DNA of 64,000 bases from positions 5,644,001-5,708,000 of the forward strand of contig NC_092341.1 of NCBI RefSeq assembly GCF_046630445.1, given 5' to 3'. The position numbers were made by a program, and so were the translations under genes. Each line of letters begins with the position of its first letter. The stretch's first letter is position 1. Below the pieces are notes generated by a model. The model had not been told where the DNA came from. It did not search any database and worked only from the letters and a program-made list of their open reading frames with translations. Shown in pieces: positions 1 to 11,219 of this stretch. Source of the DNA: Rutidosis leptorrhynchoides. Its lineage: Eukaryota > Streptophyta > Magnoliopsida > Asterales > Asteraceae.

Positions 1-183
1 CGATAGATTGTACTCGATGCAAGTGGTACTCTCTACTAAACAATTCATTACTTGGCTCAAGCCTTGAACTGTGACGAAACACCAAACAAGTTTACAATGA
101 AAATGGAAGTATGAATACTGTGTTGTATCTTAATTCAATATATGGTATAACACTTCATATATTTTTGTCTAACATTATGATGA

Positions 184-218
<35 letters not shown>

Positions 219-640
219 ATGAACTGTGACGAGATGATACTATACTTTTAATGTGTAAGTTGGTCCGACTTAACTGTAGAATTAGTATTAAATTGTTGTT
301 CTCTTTATGTTATAAGTTGATAAATCTATTTGTTTAAGCAAATGACTGATGAATTGATGAAATTCTTGGAACTGTCTTACTAAGGTGCAGGGAGGTAAAA
401 TGACTAAGTTTAAATAAGGAGTAGGAGAGCCCATGACTTTGGGATGTTTATTAGTTTTGAAATAATTTTACTAATAACTTTAGATTTATTAAAATTATAT
501 AGCCTGGTGACTTGAAGAAATAACTAGAAGATGCAGGCATACATTTGTATGGACCATGGTGGAATATTTATTTGGTAGCCTAAAATATGCCGGTAGTGCA
601 ATTGATTTCGTCTTTTTTAATGATCATGTGTTTACAGTAA

Positions 641-756
641 CATTTTACTTGGTTTGACTATTTTTTATACTCTAATGAAGCTCTATTTAATCTTGCAGCA
701 TTTTACTTGGTTTGACTATTTTTTATACTCTAATGAAGCTCTATTTAATCTTGCAG
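641..756 (+). repeat. Perfect 58-bp tandem duplication ending in TTGCAG
   Basis: Two identical 58-bp units, 641-698 and 699-756, lie head to tail. Each ends in a T-rich stretch followed by TTGCAG, which has the form of a plant 3' splice site. The absence of mismatches indicates a recent duplication. Whether a transcribed intron is present is unknown. Confidence 0.95.
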
Positions 757-1027
757 CCCTAGAAATCTGGTGAATCAGTAATGAAATTTTTCAGTCGGGT
801 CATGGTTAAAGGACAAACTAGACGGTATGCACCTATCAAATCTGTAGTTGATAGACTAATTAGACGGTACTAGCAGGTGGAAGTAGGAAACACAATCAAC
901 AGCGGGAGATGAGCAGAAACGGAACAAAGGAAGCAGAGGCCAGAATCAGCATAATGATTACTCGATATTGAAAATCCGACATGCATCTTGGCAAGGCAAC
1001 ACCCAGATGGCATATAATCTGTGCAAC

Positions 1028-1046
1028 TGTGTGTGTGTGTGTGTGT
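1028..1046. repeat. (TG)n microsatellite
   Basis: About nine TG units lie a few bases upstream of the ATG at 1051. This is a simple sequence repeat and a likely polymorphic marker. Confidence 0.9.
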
Positions 1047-1050
1047 AGCC

Positions 1051-1125
1051 ATGGCACCACCAAGGAAGTCTAGAGGTGTGAATAAACAGTATGTGGATCG
1101 GATTATGCTGGCAGCACGAATATAA
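1051..1125 (+). pseudogene. Possible first exon of an ALWAYS EARLY (LIN9-like) gene
   Basis: A 24-codon frame opens with MAPPRKSRGVNKQYVDRI and ends at TAA 1123-1125. The basic MAP-x-RKS-x-x-VNK start resembles what I remember of the N-terminus of plant ALWAYS EARLY proteins, which are LIN9-type chromatin regulators in the DREAM complex. Nothing further of such a protein is visible; repeat DNA of the CACTA relic follows within about 100 bp, so this would be a fragment or an exon cut by insertion. The match rests on a short motif and memory only. It may equally be a chance small ORF. Confidence 0.22.
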
Positions 1126-1449
1126 TCTGTCCAATCTAATTACTTTAAATTAGTTTTTTTTTATTTATATAGTCGTGTGAATTTGCAGGTTATAAGCTAG
1201 TAATTACTTAAAACTGAATACAAAATATTATGATTCACGTGTCATATCTTTAAGATTGACACCGATAAGGAAAGTTACAAATACAAAATCATGTTATTCT
1301 AGCAATGTCATAAGATCACCAAATTAAATTCTTATAAGTCCTTTTTATAATAATAATTATGACACAAAAAACTCATTCGTCTTATTAAACAATCGTCGTC
1401 TACTAAAAACTTATATTAATATGACCTAAATATAAAGTGTCTTATTATG

Positions 1450-2650
1450 TTTCGATCTAATATGACTAGGACAAATGAATGTCATATGATAGTATATTTT
1501 ATATAACTTTAATATAAGGTGTCGTATTTAATTAACACATAATGCGACATCAATCGGTTAAATGTCTTATAAATTTCCCTTTTATGATTCACAATTAAAG
1601 TGTCCTATCAAATGATATAATATTTGGGACCCCAACAACTCATCCGTCACATTAAAGACTCAAAGTGTCCAAAAAATTGACAGTTATATGACATAAATAT
1701 CACATGTCCTATTAGTTAATGATATAATACGACTATGACAAATAAATGTCCTATGATACTTTATTTCTTAACACTTATTTATAAAGTGTACTATTCAATA
1801 AACACATAACGCGACACTAAACCATAAAATGTCTTATAAAGTTACATTTTATGATTCACAATTAAAGTGTCCTATGAAATGATATGACAATTAGGACCCC
1901 AACAACTCATTCGTCACATTACAGAATCAAAGTGTCCTAAATATTTATAATGATACGACATATATTTCACATGTCTTATTATGTTATGATATAATACGAC
2001 TATGAAAAATAAATGTCCTATGATAGTTTATTTCATATGACTCTTTTATAAAGTGTCATATTCAATAAACACATATTGCGACACTAAATCGTTATATGTC
2101 TTATAAAGTTTCATGTTATGATTCACAATTAAAGTGTCCTATGAAATCATATGATATTTAGGACCCCAACAACTCATCTATCACATTAAAGAATAAAAGT
2201 GTCCTAAATATTTATAATGATACGACATATATTTCACATGTCCTATTAGCTTATGATATAATACGACTATGAAAAAAAATGTCCTATGATAGTTTATTTC
2301 ATATGACCTTTTTATAAAGTGTCCTATTAAATTCACACATAATGCGACACTAAATCTTTAACTGTTTTATAAAGTTCCATTTGATGATTCACAATTAAAG
2401 TGTCCTATGAAATCATATGATAATTATAATTAACGTGTCCTAAAATTTTACAATGATACAACATAATATCATATGTCCTGTTAGCTTATGTTATAATACG
2501 ACTATGACAAATAAATGTCCTATTAGAGTTTATTTCATATGACTTTTATATAAGGTGTTCTATTAAATTAACATGTAATACTACACTATGCCGATAAATG
2601 TTTTATAAAGTACTATCTTATGGTTCATACTTAAAGTGTCATATGAAATC
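1450..2650. repeat. Diverged tandem array, unit about 267 bp
   Basis: The marker GATTCACAATTAAAGTGTCC recurs at about 1586, 1853, 2120 and 2386, that is at intervals of 267, 267 and 266 bp. A related, more degenerate copy follows near 2622 after losing about 30 bp. Each unit repeats the same order of words: ATAATACGACTATGA, AAATGTCCTATGATAG, AACACATAATGCGACAC, then GGACCCCAACAACTC. The array lies inside the CACTA relic; such minisatellites are known in the subterminal parts of En/Spm elements. Confidence 0.85.
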
Positions 2651-2999
2651 ATATGACCATTAAGCCAGAAAAATATCAACCAGTCATATTAAGTCCTATT
2701 ATGTTCTACTATGACACGACCCACACAAATAAACGTCTTATAAAGGTACATTTCATATGACCGTCATATAATGTGTCTTAATAACATAAATTTATAGGAC
2801 ATAAGTACCAAAAGTCCTAACATGATACAATTTAATAAGACTCTCGAAAATAATTGGCCTCTAAAGATATATTTAATATGACGTTCATATTAAATGTCCT
2901 ATTACATAAACATATAATGAGACTCTATCAAATAAATGTCTTATAAGATCCTCTATTAGGATCTACTTTTCAAGTATCCTATGAAAATATATGATTATG

Positions 3000-3091
3000 G
3001 GACCTACTCTAAAAGCGTATCTCATCATAGGACCCTACTCTAAAAGAGTACCTCATAATAGGACCATACTCTAAAAGCGTAGCTCATAAAA
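3000..3091. repeat. Three tandem 30-31 bp units near the CACTA terminus
   Basis: Units 3000-3029, 3030-3060 and 3061-3091 share the frame GGACC-x-TACTCTAAAAG-x-GTA-x-CTCAT. They end about 90 bp from the terminal inverted repeat, in the position where CACTA transposase-binding repeats usually sit. Function is inferred from position. Confidence 0.85.
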
Positions 3092-3189
3092 GGACCTAAA
3101 TATTGTTTGGTCCTATGTAAGTAGCATTTAGGACCATATTTTACTAGGTCCCAGAAAAAAGGTTCTATAGGAGCATTTTTCTTGTAGTG

Positions 3190-4235
3190 TAATGATACAT
3201 TTACTTTGGAAGATGTTTATCTTGTTCCTCAATTGACCAAGAATCTAGTTTCGGTACCTCAAATTACCGAATCTGGAAAGCATGTTCTTTTTGGTCCAAC
3301 GGATGTGAAAGTCATTGAGAATGTCAAGGAGATTGTGGGTGATGTTCTTTTCACGAGAGAAAAGAAAGGTTCTTTGTTTGTGTTGTCCGCAGGTGAGGCT
3401 TATGTGAAGAAAATAAGTCAAACCGACAACGGAGCTATTTGGCATGCAAGACTAGGCCATGTGGGATATCAAATGTTACAAAATATATTCTCACATAAGC
3501 TAGTAGATGGTATTCCTCAATTAAAGAATGTTCGTGAGGAGGTAATATGCCAAGGGTGTCAATATGGAAAGTCACACTGACTTCTATATAAGAAGTCAAC
3601 AAACCGAAAACAAGGTTTGCTTGACTTAATTCATACGGATTTGATGGGGCCAACAAGAACACCAAGTTATAGCAGTCATTGCTATGTCATGGTGTTAATC
3701 GATGACCATTCTCGGTTCACTTGGGTGAAATTTCTAAAGGAGAAAAGTGAAGCCTTATCAAAGTTCATAGAGTTCAAAGAAGCGGTAGAATCCGAATTTG
3801 GGAGAAAGGTAAAATCTCTTAGGAGTGATAACGGTGGAGAATTCATGTCAAATGATTTCTTTACCTATTGTAAAAAAACGGAATTTCTCGTCAAATGACT
3901 TGTCCGGATACTCCTCAACAAAATGGTGTTTCGGAATGGAAGATTTCTTACCTTGTTTCGATATGCTTATCTTGGTTGCATGACAAAGGATTTCCTAGGG
4001 AGCTTTGGACGGAAGCACTTCAATGTGCTTGTCATGTGTCTAATCGGTTACCATCTTGGCCAGGTACACAAAAATCATATTTTGAGCTAGTTTATGGTGA
4101 AAAGCCTAATGTAAGCTATTTTAGGGTGTTCGGTTCTATTTGTCATGTTCAGGTTCCAAAAGCTAACCGAACCAAACTTGACCCAAAAGCTCGAAAGTGT
4201 ATTTTTGTTGGTTATGATTCTCACAGGAAAGGTTG
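3190..4235 (+). pseudogene. Copia F, piece 1: GAG-pre-integrase and integrase
   Basis: First visible piece of the outermost Ty1/copia polyprotein. In order: the end of the protease/GAG-pre-integrase linker (LEDVYLVPQLTKNLVSV), the zinc region with IWHARLGH and CQGCQYGKSH, then the integrase core with HTDLMGP, LRSDNGGEF and TPQQNGVSEWK supplying the D, D and E residues. The frame is broken by TGA at 3578-3580 (frame continues unchanged) and by a shift near 3890-3898. The piece ends with FVGYDSHRKG at 4230, directly before the GGTTG duplicated target of element A. The same frame resumes at 32782 with RCMDLETKK. Sequence upstream of 3190, including gag and the 5' LTR, is not in the window. Confidence 0.92.
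4231..4235. repeat. Left target-site duplication GGTTG of gypsy A
   Basis: GGTTG here matches GGTTG at 32777-32781 on the far side of the 28.5-kb insertion. Removing everything between, plus one copy, rejoins the copia F protein in frame. Confidence 0.93.
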
Positions 4236-4335
4236 TGTAACATCCTCAATTGGGCCTAGCTGTAAGATTGCAAAATTGCCCTTAAGTTAGTATTGTGCTA
4301 TTATATGCTTTTATTTTTATTTAATATTTACTATT
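4236..4335 (+). repeat. Gypsy A 5' LTR, first 100 bp only
   Basis: Aligns from base 1 with the 3' LTR at 31034-31133, with three differences in 100 bp by eye, and stops abruptly where the Athila LTR TGATGTGCG begins. It is therefore cut by insertion of B, and the continuation has been lost. Confidence 0.92.
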
Positions 4336-5605
4336 TGATGTGCGTAGAGGTGTATACGAAATAGTTATATTTTTACAACAAAATACTATTAAATACAATA
4401 CAATTTTACACAAGTTATTTATTTATTTATAGAGTGGTTATACCTAAACCTTGCTACAACACTTATAGGCAGTGTACCTAATCGTACAGTAGTGTAGTTT
4501 TTAGTAAGTCCGGTTCGTCCACAGGGAACTCGCCAAGTTTAACGCTATATTTTTAAAACTATATTTGTAAATAAATATATATATATTACAATTATTATTA
4601 TAAAAGGGGGTTTTTACTATTTAATGACCGGTTTGTCGATTTTAAAACTTTAGTCGCAGTTAAAACCTAATGTAAAATATTAAAAATAAATATAACTTAA
4701 AGCGTAAAATAAATAACGATTGCGATAAATAAAAATGCGATAAAATAAAATTGCGATAATTAAAAAGTACGATAATTAAAAGTGCAATTAAATACAATGA
4801 CAATAAATAAAAGTGCGATAATTAAAAGTGCAATTAAATATGAAATAAAGGAATTATGCTTATTTAAACTTCCGTAATCATGATGTTTGACGTGTTGATT
4901 TTAGTTTATTCTCATAGGTTAATTGTCTTTTGTCCTGAATTATTTAATATGTCCGTCTAGTTTTTGTCTATAACAGTCCATCAGTCATAAATATAAAGTG
5001 CGAGTGTCCTCGTCAAATTATCCTTATATCCGAAGTCAAATATTCCAACTAATTGGGGACTTAAACTGTAGCAAGGTCTTAATACTTTGTTTACAATTAT
5101 GCCAAGTGTCCTTGTACATAATTCACCCCTGTTTTAATAAGTCTATTAACTATTAATCCATTCCCGTGTCCGGTTAAATGAACGATTATTCGTACATATA
5201 AATATCCCGCCCATCGTGTCCGATCGAGTGTATATGGTTATTTATAGGTACGCCCAATTGTAAATCTTTATATTAAATTAACAAACTATCATTTAGTTAA
5301 ACAAATATAAAGCCCATTAATAGCCCATAGTCTAATTTCCACAAGTGTCGTTCTTTTGTCCAAACCCCAATTATGGTACAAAGTCCAATTACCCAATCTT
5401 TAATATTTTAGCCCAACATCATGGTTACTTCGTCTTAAATAAGCATAATAATAACTTAGCTACGAGACATTAATTTAGCAATAAAATTAAACATAACTTA
5501 CAGTGGATATTAATAGCGTAGTGGTACACGGACAGAGTTTTGACTTACACCCTTACAACATTCGCTAACATACCCTTATTATTAGAATTTAAAATTAAAA
5601 TTAAA

Positions 5606-5691
<86 letters not shown>

Positions 5692-6286
5692 CGAGTGAAT
5701 GAAGAAGAAAAAGATGTATCGAATTCAGCAAAATGCGTTGCCTTTTATAGGCCCCATCTGGATAATGTGCACTCCGCGAGTGCGGTTTTTCTTGCCTTCG
5801 AAGCTCCGCGAGTGCGGAGCTGTGGATTCCAGCTCACACTTTGGATCCTAGCTTTGCCGATGGTTTTTAAAATATAAATATAATATATATAATTTTAAGA
5901 ATTATTTATATATTATATTATATTTATGTGCATAGTTGACTTGTAATTTTCGGCCCGTTACGTCGCACGTTGAAAGTTGACTTAGGTCCCGGTTCCAGAT
6001 TTTCGAACGTCCTTGTGTACTATTTAATATCTTGTACTTTGCATTTTGCGTCTTGTACTCTTGCAATTTTGAGACGTTTCTCATCAATAATTTGAACCAC
6101 TTTGATTGTACTTTGTACTTTTTAGCTTTTTGGTCGTTTTGCGTCTTCAAATCATCGAATCTGTCTTTTGTCTTCACCTTTTATTATTTAAACGAATATT
6201 ACTTGTAAATAGAACAATTGCAACTAAAAGCTTGTCTTTCTTGAGGGATAATGCTATGAAATATATGTTCGTTTTTAGCATTATCA
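4336..6286 (-). repeat. Athila B LTR (3' LTR of the minus-strand element)
   Basis: Runs from TGATGTGCG to TTAGCATTATCA, about 1.95 kb, and aligns along its whole length with both LTRs of D. It contains a long TA run (about 5612-5687) and the GC-rich dyad pair at 5772-5819. The sequence just inside (6287-6325) matches the conserved polypurine-side segment seen at 37873-37910 in D. Confidence 0.93.
5612..5687. repeat. (TA)n microsatellite in Athila B LTR
   Basis: Roughly 38 TA units. The D LTRs have short AATTAAA and TATAAA repeats at this place, so the TA expansion is specific to copy B. Confidence 0.95.
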
Positions 6287-8385
6287 AATATTCCCACACT
6301 TGAGCGTTGCTTGTCCTCAAGCAATATAGTCTTGAAATAAAAATACTAGAATCACTTCTTTATTCTTCACACTTTGTACATTAGTGAATTCTGTACGGCG
6401 GTATGAACAATGGTAGTAACGTTGTGGTTTATAGTCCCACATGACTATGAAAATTTAGATCCTTAAAGAAATTGGATCTTTATGAAAACATTTGATCTTT
6501 TGAAAATTCAATCTAGTTTTTACCCTAGATAAATTTTCCGGAATAACCCTTCACCGGTGTTTGCAAAATATTTTTGTGGGTTTGGTGGGTTTCAGATTTG
6601 AAAATTTTAGCTCAAAACTTATGGTTTTGTGTCACCTACTTGCTAACCTTGTATTGAGAAAGCAACACGTCCAGTATACTTGCTCCGTATATTACCTTTC
6701 GATAAACTACCGTCCGGTTGTAAAGAAAAGCGTTGAACAAACAACTGTTAAGGCAATGTCCCATGACATGCTTTTAATTATGGTCTATAACGTATCAGAT
6801 GCAATTACTATCCTTTGTAGGAGCAATAGTAAAGCTCACCCTATAATTTTTCGGTCTGGCACAAGGTCCTGTCTTCGACCATGCTATGCAACCACCGTTC
6901 TTACGGTTGACACCCAATTTGGTTCAGGTGACCTAATGAATTCTAGGTGAATTCCTAGGATTTTACGTTCAATGGTAATGAACGCATTGAAAATAGGTTT
7001 TCAGAAAACAAATCGGTTTTAATTTTGATCAAAATATTTTCTCGTTCAAGCTCGAGTTTAGATATCAACGAATTCTATGAGTTTGTAATTCTCAATCTTT
7101 AAGGTCAATCTCTAGGATTGAGTAATATCAGGCTTAAAAGCTGATTTTTAATCTTTAAGGAGATTATCCTTTCTGGGGATCTGATTCATTAGTCTTATCA
7201 AGCTAATTTGCACGGTGCCCTCCTCATTTTACGAGACAGATCCTCTCATGGTTAGGATAAGTCTGACCACTTGGCGACCCTGTTTGATGCTGAGGTCCGT
7301 GGATTTCCAGCTGATTTTCGAGAAACTTTTCAAGTTTTTTCGTAGACTCTACAACTGGTCTGGACGACAACTTCCTGACCTAAATCAAGAAGCGCGTGTC
7401 TTTTTCGGAAGACTTTACTTCCTTTTAATGATGGAATTGATTCATCGTGTAGATCCATCTATTCTTTCAAAAGTATTACAATAAATCGGGTAAAATGGTT
7501 AATTTTGTCTAAAATAAAAGTATCTTTGTACAAAATATGTGATATATGTTTTAAAGAACTTGGTAAATTTTCCCACACTTGGCTTTTATTTTCCTTTATT
7601 TGCCTTTTTATTGACCTCTATTCCATTTTAAATGAATTCTAATATTTTGGGGTTGTTTCTCAATTTATGTCCTTTTCGAGGTAACAATAATTTCAGTGTT
7701 AACACCTAGTTTTATCGTTCATAAATATGTATAAACATGATTTTGAATTCATTTATTTGAAAATTTTGAAAAATTTTACTAGAATTGGGTACTCAGTATA
7801 TAAGACTAGGGCTGTTCTTTATTATCAGAGAGCACTAGATTCTAATACAACTACTGCGTTACTAGTATTTTTAATGGTAACCAAGTGTATAAGTTAAAAT
7901 TTTAAAAATCCGAAAGAATTTAACCCCTTCCCACACTTAAGATCTTGCAATGCCCTCATTTGCAAGAAATTAGTAACAATTTAAATTATTGAGGGTAATT
8001 AGCGTAGAAAAAATGATTAAATTTTACCAAAGTTTCCAAACATATTGGCGTTTATTTGTTGAATGATAAATGGTGCACATCATTTGTTCATTCCTGCAGT
8101 TGTTATTTCACATATATTTTGCATCTTGTCGTCAAAATTAGTTGCTTTTGCTGAACTTAATGCCAGTCTTTGAAAATGCGCTGTTTTACCCTGTTTTGTA
8201 CATGAGATAAACTACAAACATATATATACATATTTTTGAAGTTGGGTATATCACCCCACATTCAAAAATTATTAAAAATCTAATAAGAAAAGTTAGAAAA
8301 TTATAAAAACTATTAAAGTATCAAAAGAAATATTAAAAGTATAAAATTACAAGTTACCAAATAAATAAAAAAAGCATAAAGAAAA
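6287..8385 (-). other. Athila B 3' non-coding region
   Basis: About 2.1 kb between the env-position ORF and the 3' LTR of B. No coding frame is supported; short ORFs here are chance. It is collinear with 37873-39946 of D. The LTR-proximal end reads, on the minus strand, as GAGGACAAGC followed by TCAAGTGTGGGAA, a polypurine-like tract ahead of the LTR. GCTTG-TCCT-CAAGC (6309-6322) can form a small hairpin. Confidence 0.7.
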
Positions 8386-9605
8386 CCAGGGTTGATAAGG
8401 ATTGTGCCAGTAGGGATTCCATTCATAGCCGTATGTACTGTAGAATGCTTGAGCTGGGTCATATGTAGGGTATGGTGGTCTTGTCTGTATAGTCCAGGGA
8501 GAAAATACGGGCATTGGAGTAGCAATGTAGTTTGCATTTATGTGTGCACGATGACTTATAATTTGGTTTTGATGATACTGCCAATCTTAAAATGCTCTTT
8601 GTCTATCCATTTCATACTCATGATGAGCCATAAAAAGTTGCATTTCTGTCATCTCATTCCCCCCTCCCGCGTTACCTTGCTGCTGATCTCTTTCGACCTG
8701 TGGATGCGAGCCATCATATGGTGCTGCAGCGTTATGTCGTTTCTTTAAAACCTTAGCACCATGATATACTTTCAAACCAATTGGATCACGGGGTTCTGGT
8801 GCTGCAATTATTAATCCCCCCCGACTTCTATCGACACCGAGATACTCATCAATTAAAGTAACAAAGATACCACCTCCGATTATACCATTAGGCCGTATAC
8901 TCTTAACTAGGCCGTATACTCTTAACTATAGCTGATAAATAATAACCCATACAATAAGGTATACTCAAAGCGCTCTGTGGGTCTCGAATACACATGAGAT
9001 AAAATAAATCATTCTCATTTACTTTCTCTTTGTTCTTACCTCGCTGTGTAATCGAGTTTGCTAAGAACCTATGGATTACTCTTAGCTCAGCTCTATCAAT
9101 ATCAGTATAAGAGTTATTCCCCCCACGAAATCGGTTATGCCTAGTCATTCTACTCCATACACCATTCATATCAAAATTCTCATCAACCCTCCTACCCTCA
9201 ACTATCAACCTTTGACAATCAGCAGATGCTAGTTCCTCAGGCGTATATATACACAAAGCCTGAGCCATGTCTAGTAGAGATATATGGTGCATCACACCTC
9301 CTAATAAAAATCTAATAAAACTACGATCGGTTAAGGTAGATACCCGATCATTTATTTCAACACTACATAATAATTCTACACACCATTCTCTATATACACG
9401 CCTACGTATATTAAACAAACGTTCCCAATCAGTAAAAGTAGAATTACCATACCTTTATGTAAGTAATTCTCTGATTGAACCGGCCAATCCGACTGTTTCT
9501 AATGGTTCCCAATCTATTACTCTAGGTACTTCAACAACATTAGACTGAAGTGTGTGCAAGTTTCTCTGGTATTTTGGATAATCTATCCAATGTCGATCAA
9601 ACATT
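8386..9605 (-). pseudogene. Athila B env-position ORF (ATHILA ORF1-like), broken
   Basis: Collinear with the intact 450-residue frame of D at 39947-41293: it keeps DRSFIRFLLGG, SLLDMAQAL, IYTPEELASADC and RELRVIHRFLANS-like blocks. A perfect 19-bp tandem duplication (8890-8908 and 8909-8927) shifts the frame in the middle, further shifts occur near 9420-9455, and the N-terminal part is removed by a deletion of about 0.95 kb relative to D, ending near 9605. That deletion also removes the splice acceptor seen in D. Confidence 0.85.
8890..8927. repeat. 19-bp tandem duplication breaking the B env-position ORF
   Basis: AGGCCGTATACTCTTAACT occurs twice with no spacer. D has one corresponding copy. 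Since 19 is not a multiple of three, it shifts the reading frame. Confidence 0.95.
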
Positions 9606-10631
9606 AAAAATGAGATGGGGTGTGTGAAAACTGGTCTGTTCGACCAGTTTATCTGGTCTGGGATTCCAGACCTCCACGAGTGCGGATGTGGAACCCACAA
9701 AGTACCGCGAGTGCGTTTTTTTTTTTACCTTTAATAATAAAACAATTTATGGAGTAATTTAAAATTTTATTTTCCTTTTTATTTAGGACGAGGTTGTTTC
9801 GGTACGTTGACCTAGTCCATCCCTCGACAAAATTTTAAAATTTCGTCATTTTAAAGCGTTGTTTTAAAAGCAAAGATTTTTTGGGTTTTTTTAATGTTTT
9901 TGGCATACTTTAAATCAATAAGATTAAAAATAATGATAATAAAATTTCTCGTCCCTCCCTTGGGTAGAGCAATTTCGGTTCAACGACCTAGTTTTTAACT
10001 CATGATGAATTTTAAATATCAAATTTTTAACTTAACGAAATAAAGTAAATTTTTGTTTTTAAATTCACACCAAACTTAAATTTAAAATGCATAAAATTAA
10101 AAAATCATATTATTAAAATTCACACCAAACTTTTATTATATTTTTATTTTTAAAACATACAAACTTATATTAAAAAAATATTAAATTTTCAAATATTTAC
10201 AAACTTAAATATATTGATTTTAAAAAGTTTACAATATTAATTTAAAATTAATTTTAAAAATAAAGTAAAAATAAAAATTAAAAATCTTTTTGATCTTTTA
10301 TCCCACTTTAATCAATCAAATATTATCAAAAATATACGCCCCTCTTTTCAGTAAAGTAATTTCGGCTATATTACATAGTTTTACTCCTGACAAATTTTTG
10401 AAATATTTTGGGTTGATTGATTGAAGATATTTATACCTTAAGAATAAACGGTAAATTTCGCAGTGATGTAATAAATTTTTGTATGATATCAAAAATTTCG
10501 GTCGCAAAACCTAATTTTATTGAGTATCAATTTAATACTTTATAGCGAACAATTTACCGTTTAATATCAAAAGGTTAAAAGCAAAATAAAAAAAATAAAA
10601 ACTGTACATACTTACCTGTAAGATAGAATTC
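9606..10631 (-). other. Athila B non-coding spacer
   Basis: About 1 kb, very AT-rich, matching 42070-43148 of D. It holds a degenerate GC-rich dyad pair (9671-9685 and 9704-9715) and repeated AATTCACACCAAACTT words. No gene is supported. Confidence 0.7.
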
Positions 10632-11048
10632 TCAGTGACCTGTTTTAGCCCACTCATAAGATAGTCGGACTAATTGGTTTTCCATAGCTACATAGGCGTA
10701 ACCTCGAGCATTCAACGATTTTTCTTCGAAACATATGAACGGTCCTTCTCTGCATAAAGTAACGAACTCGGTATTGGAATATGTCTGATTCGTCGAGCAT
10801 TTTCCTTCGTGTGACCATTTTCGGCATTTGTGACATCTTTCAAGGTGCCGTGCTCTTCTTTTCGCTACGGATTTTGATTTTCCTTTACCAAAATGTAACT
10901 TATTATGATCGTTTCTGAGTTCTTTTCTTACTCTGTCCAATTTGGCTCTTATTACTGATACCAGGTCACTCGGGAGTGTGTCATTATTACGTTTAGTGAT
11001 CAAAGCGTGTAGCATTAGACCATGGTTCAGATCAAAGGAATTCTTCAT
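10632..11048 (-). pseudogene. Athila B small zinc-knuckle ORF copy
   Basis: An open frame of 138 codons, homologous along its whole length to the frame at 43149-43565 in D. It keeps LMLHALITKRNNDTLPS, GKGKSKS-AKRRARHLERC, the knuckle CHKCRKWSHEGKC, TYSNTEFVTLC and LNARGYAYVAMENQL. It is open here although the surrounding genes of B are badly broken, so it is either under less decay by chance or of recent constraint. The host element is dead, hence the pseudogene type, but the frame itself is intact. Confidence 0.75.
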
Positions 11049-11219
11049 CTCTTAAAACCTAAAAAAAATAAAAATTCAGAATGGGGGGAGAAGACTAGTT
11101 CTTTAGGGTCTGCTAGGGAAAGACCATTCGGATTCCATTCTCGAGAACTACACGAAAATAGAATATCTAAATCTAACAGAAATACATATTACCCTAAAAA
11201 GATTCGAACCTTCCCACAC

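Larger units (their letters stand above)
1..1050. other. Unassigned AT-rich DNA, no gene recognised
   Basis: No long open frame on either strand; the only ORF called here is antisense across a GT microsatellite and looks spurious. The segment holds a 28-nt T run (187-214), a perfect 58-bp tandem duplication (641-756) and a TG dinucleotide run (about 1028-1046). The string GAACTGTGACGA occurs twice (near 66 and 222). If the small ORF at 1051 is a real first exon, this could be its promoter and 5' UTR, but nothing proves that. Confidence 0.5.
1200..3189. mobile_element. CACTA (En/Spm) relic, right end with subterminal repeats
   Basis: The right boundary is TTTTTCTTGTAGTG (3176-3189), the reverse complement of the CACTACAAGAAAAA terminus typical of plant CACTA transposons. 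Inward lie many degenerate copies of AAGTGTCCTA- and GGACC-type words, as expected for subterminal repeats. No transposase frame is present, so the element is non-autonomous or deleted. I could not find a matching CACTACAAG end to the left, so the left boundary is only where the repeat vocabulary starts and may be truncated. The copia F reading frame begins directly after the right terminus, consistent with insertion into F followed by loss of the left side. Confidence 0.75.

Noticed and set aside
870-1052. Minus-strand 60-residue ORF with HTHTHT start
   Set aside because: The start is the translated TG microsatellite and no domain follows; chance ORF.
1200-2650. CRISPR-like array
   Set aside because: Units are about 267 bp and diverged throughout, with no short identical repeats separated by unique spacers; it is a plant minisatellite.
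6106-7484. Several plus-strand ORFs in Athila B LTR and 3' region (also at 37284-39069 and 52185-52799)
   Set aside because: They are antisense to the element, lie in LTR or non-coding DNA, have no domain, and differ between copies by frameshifts.
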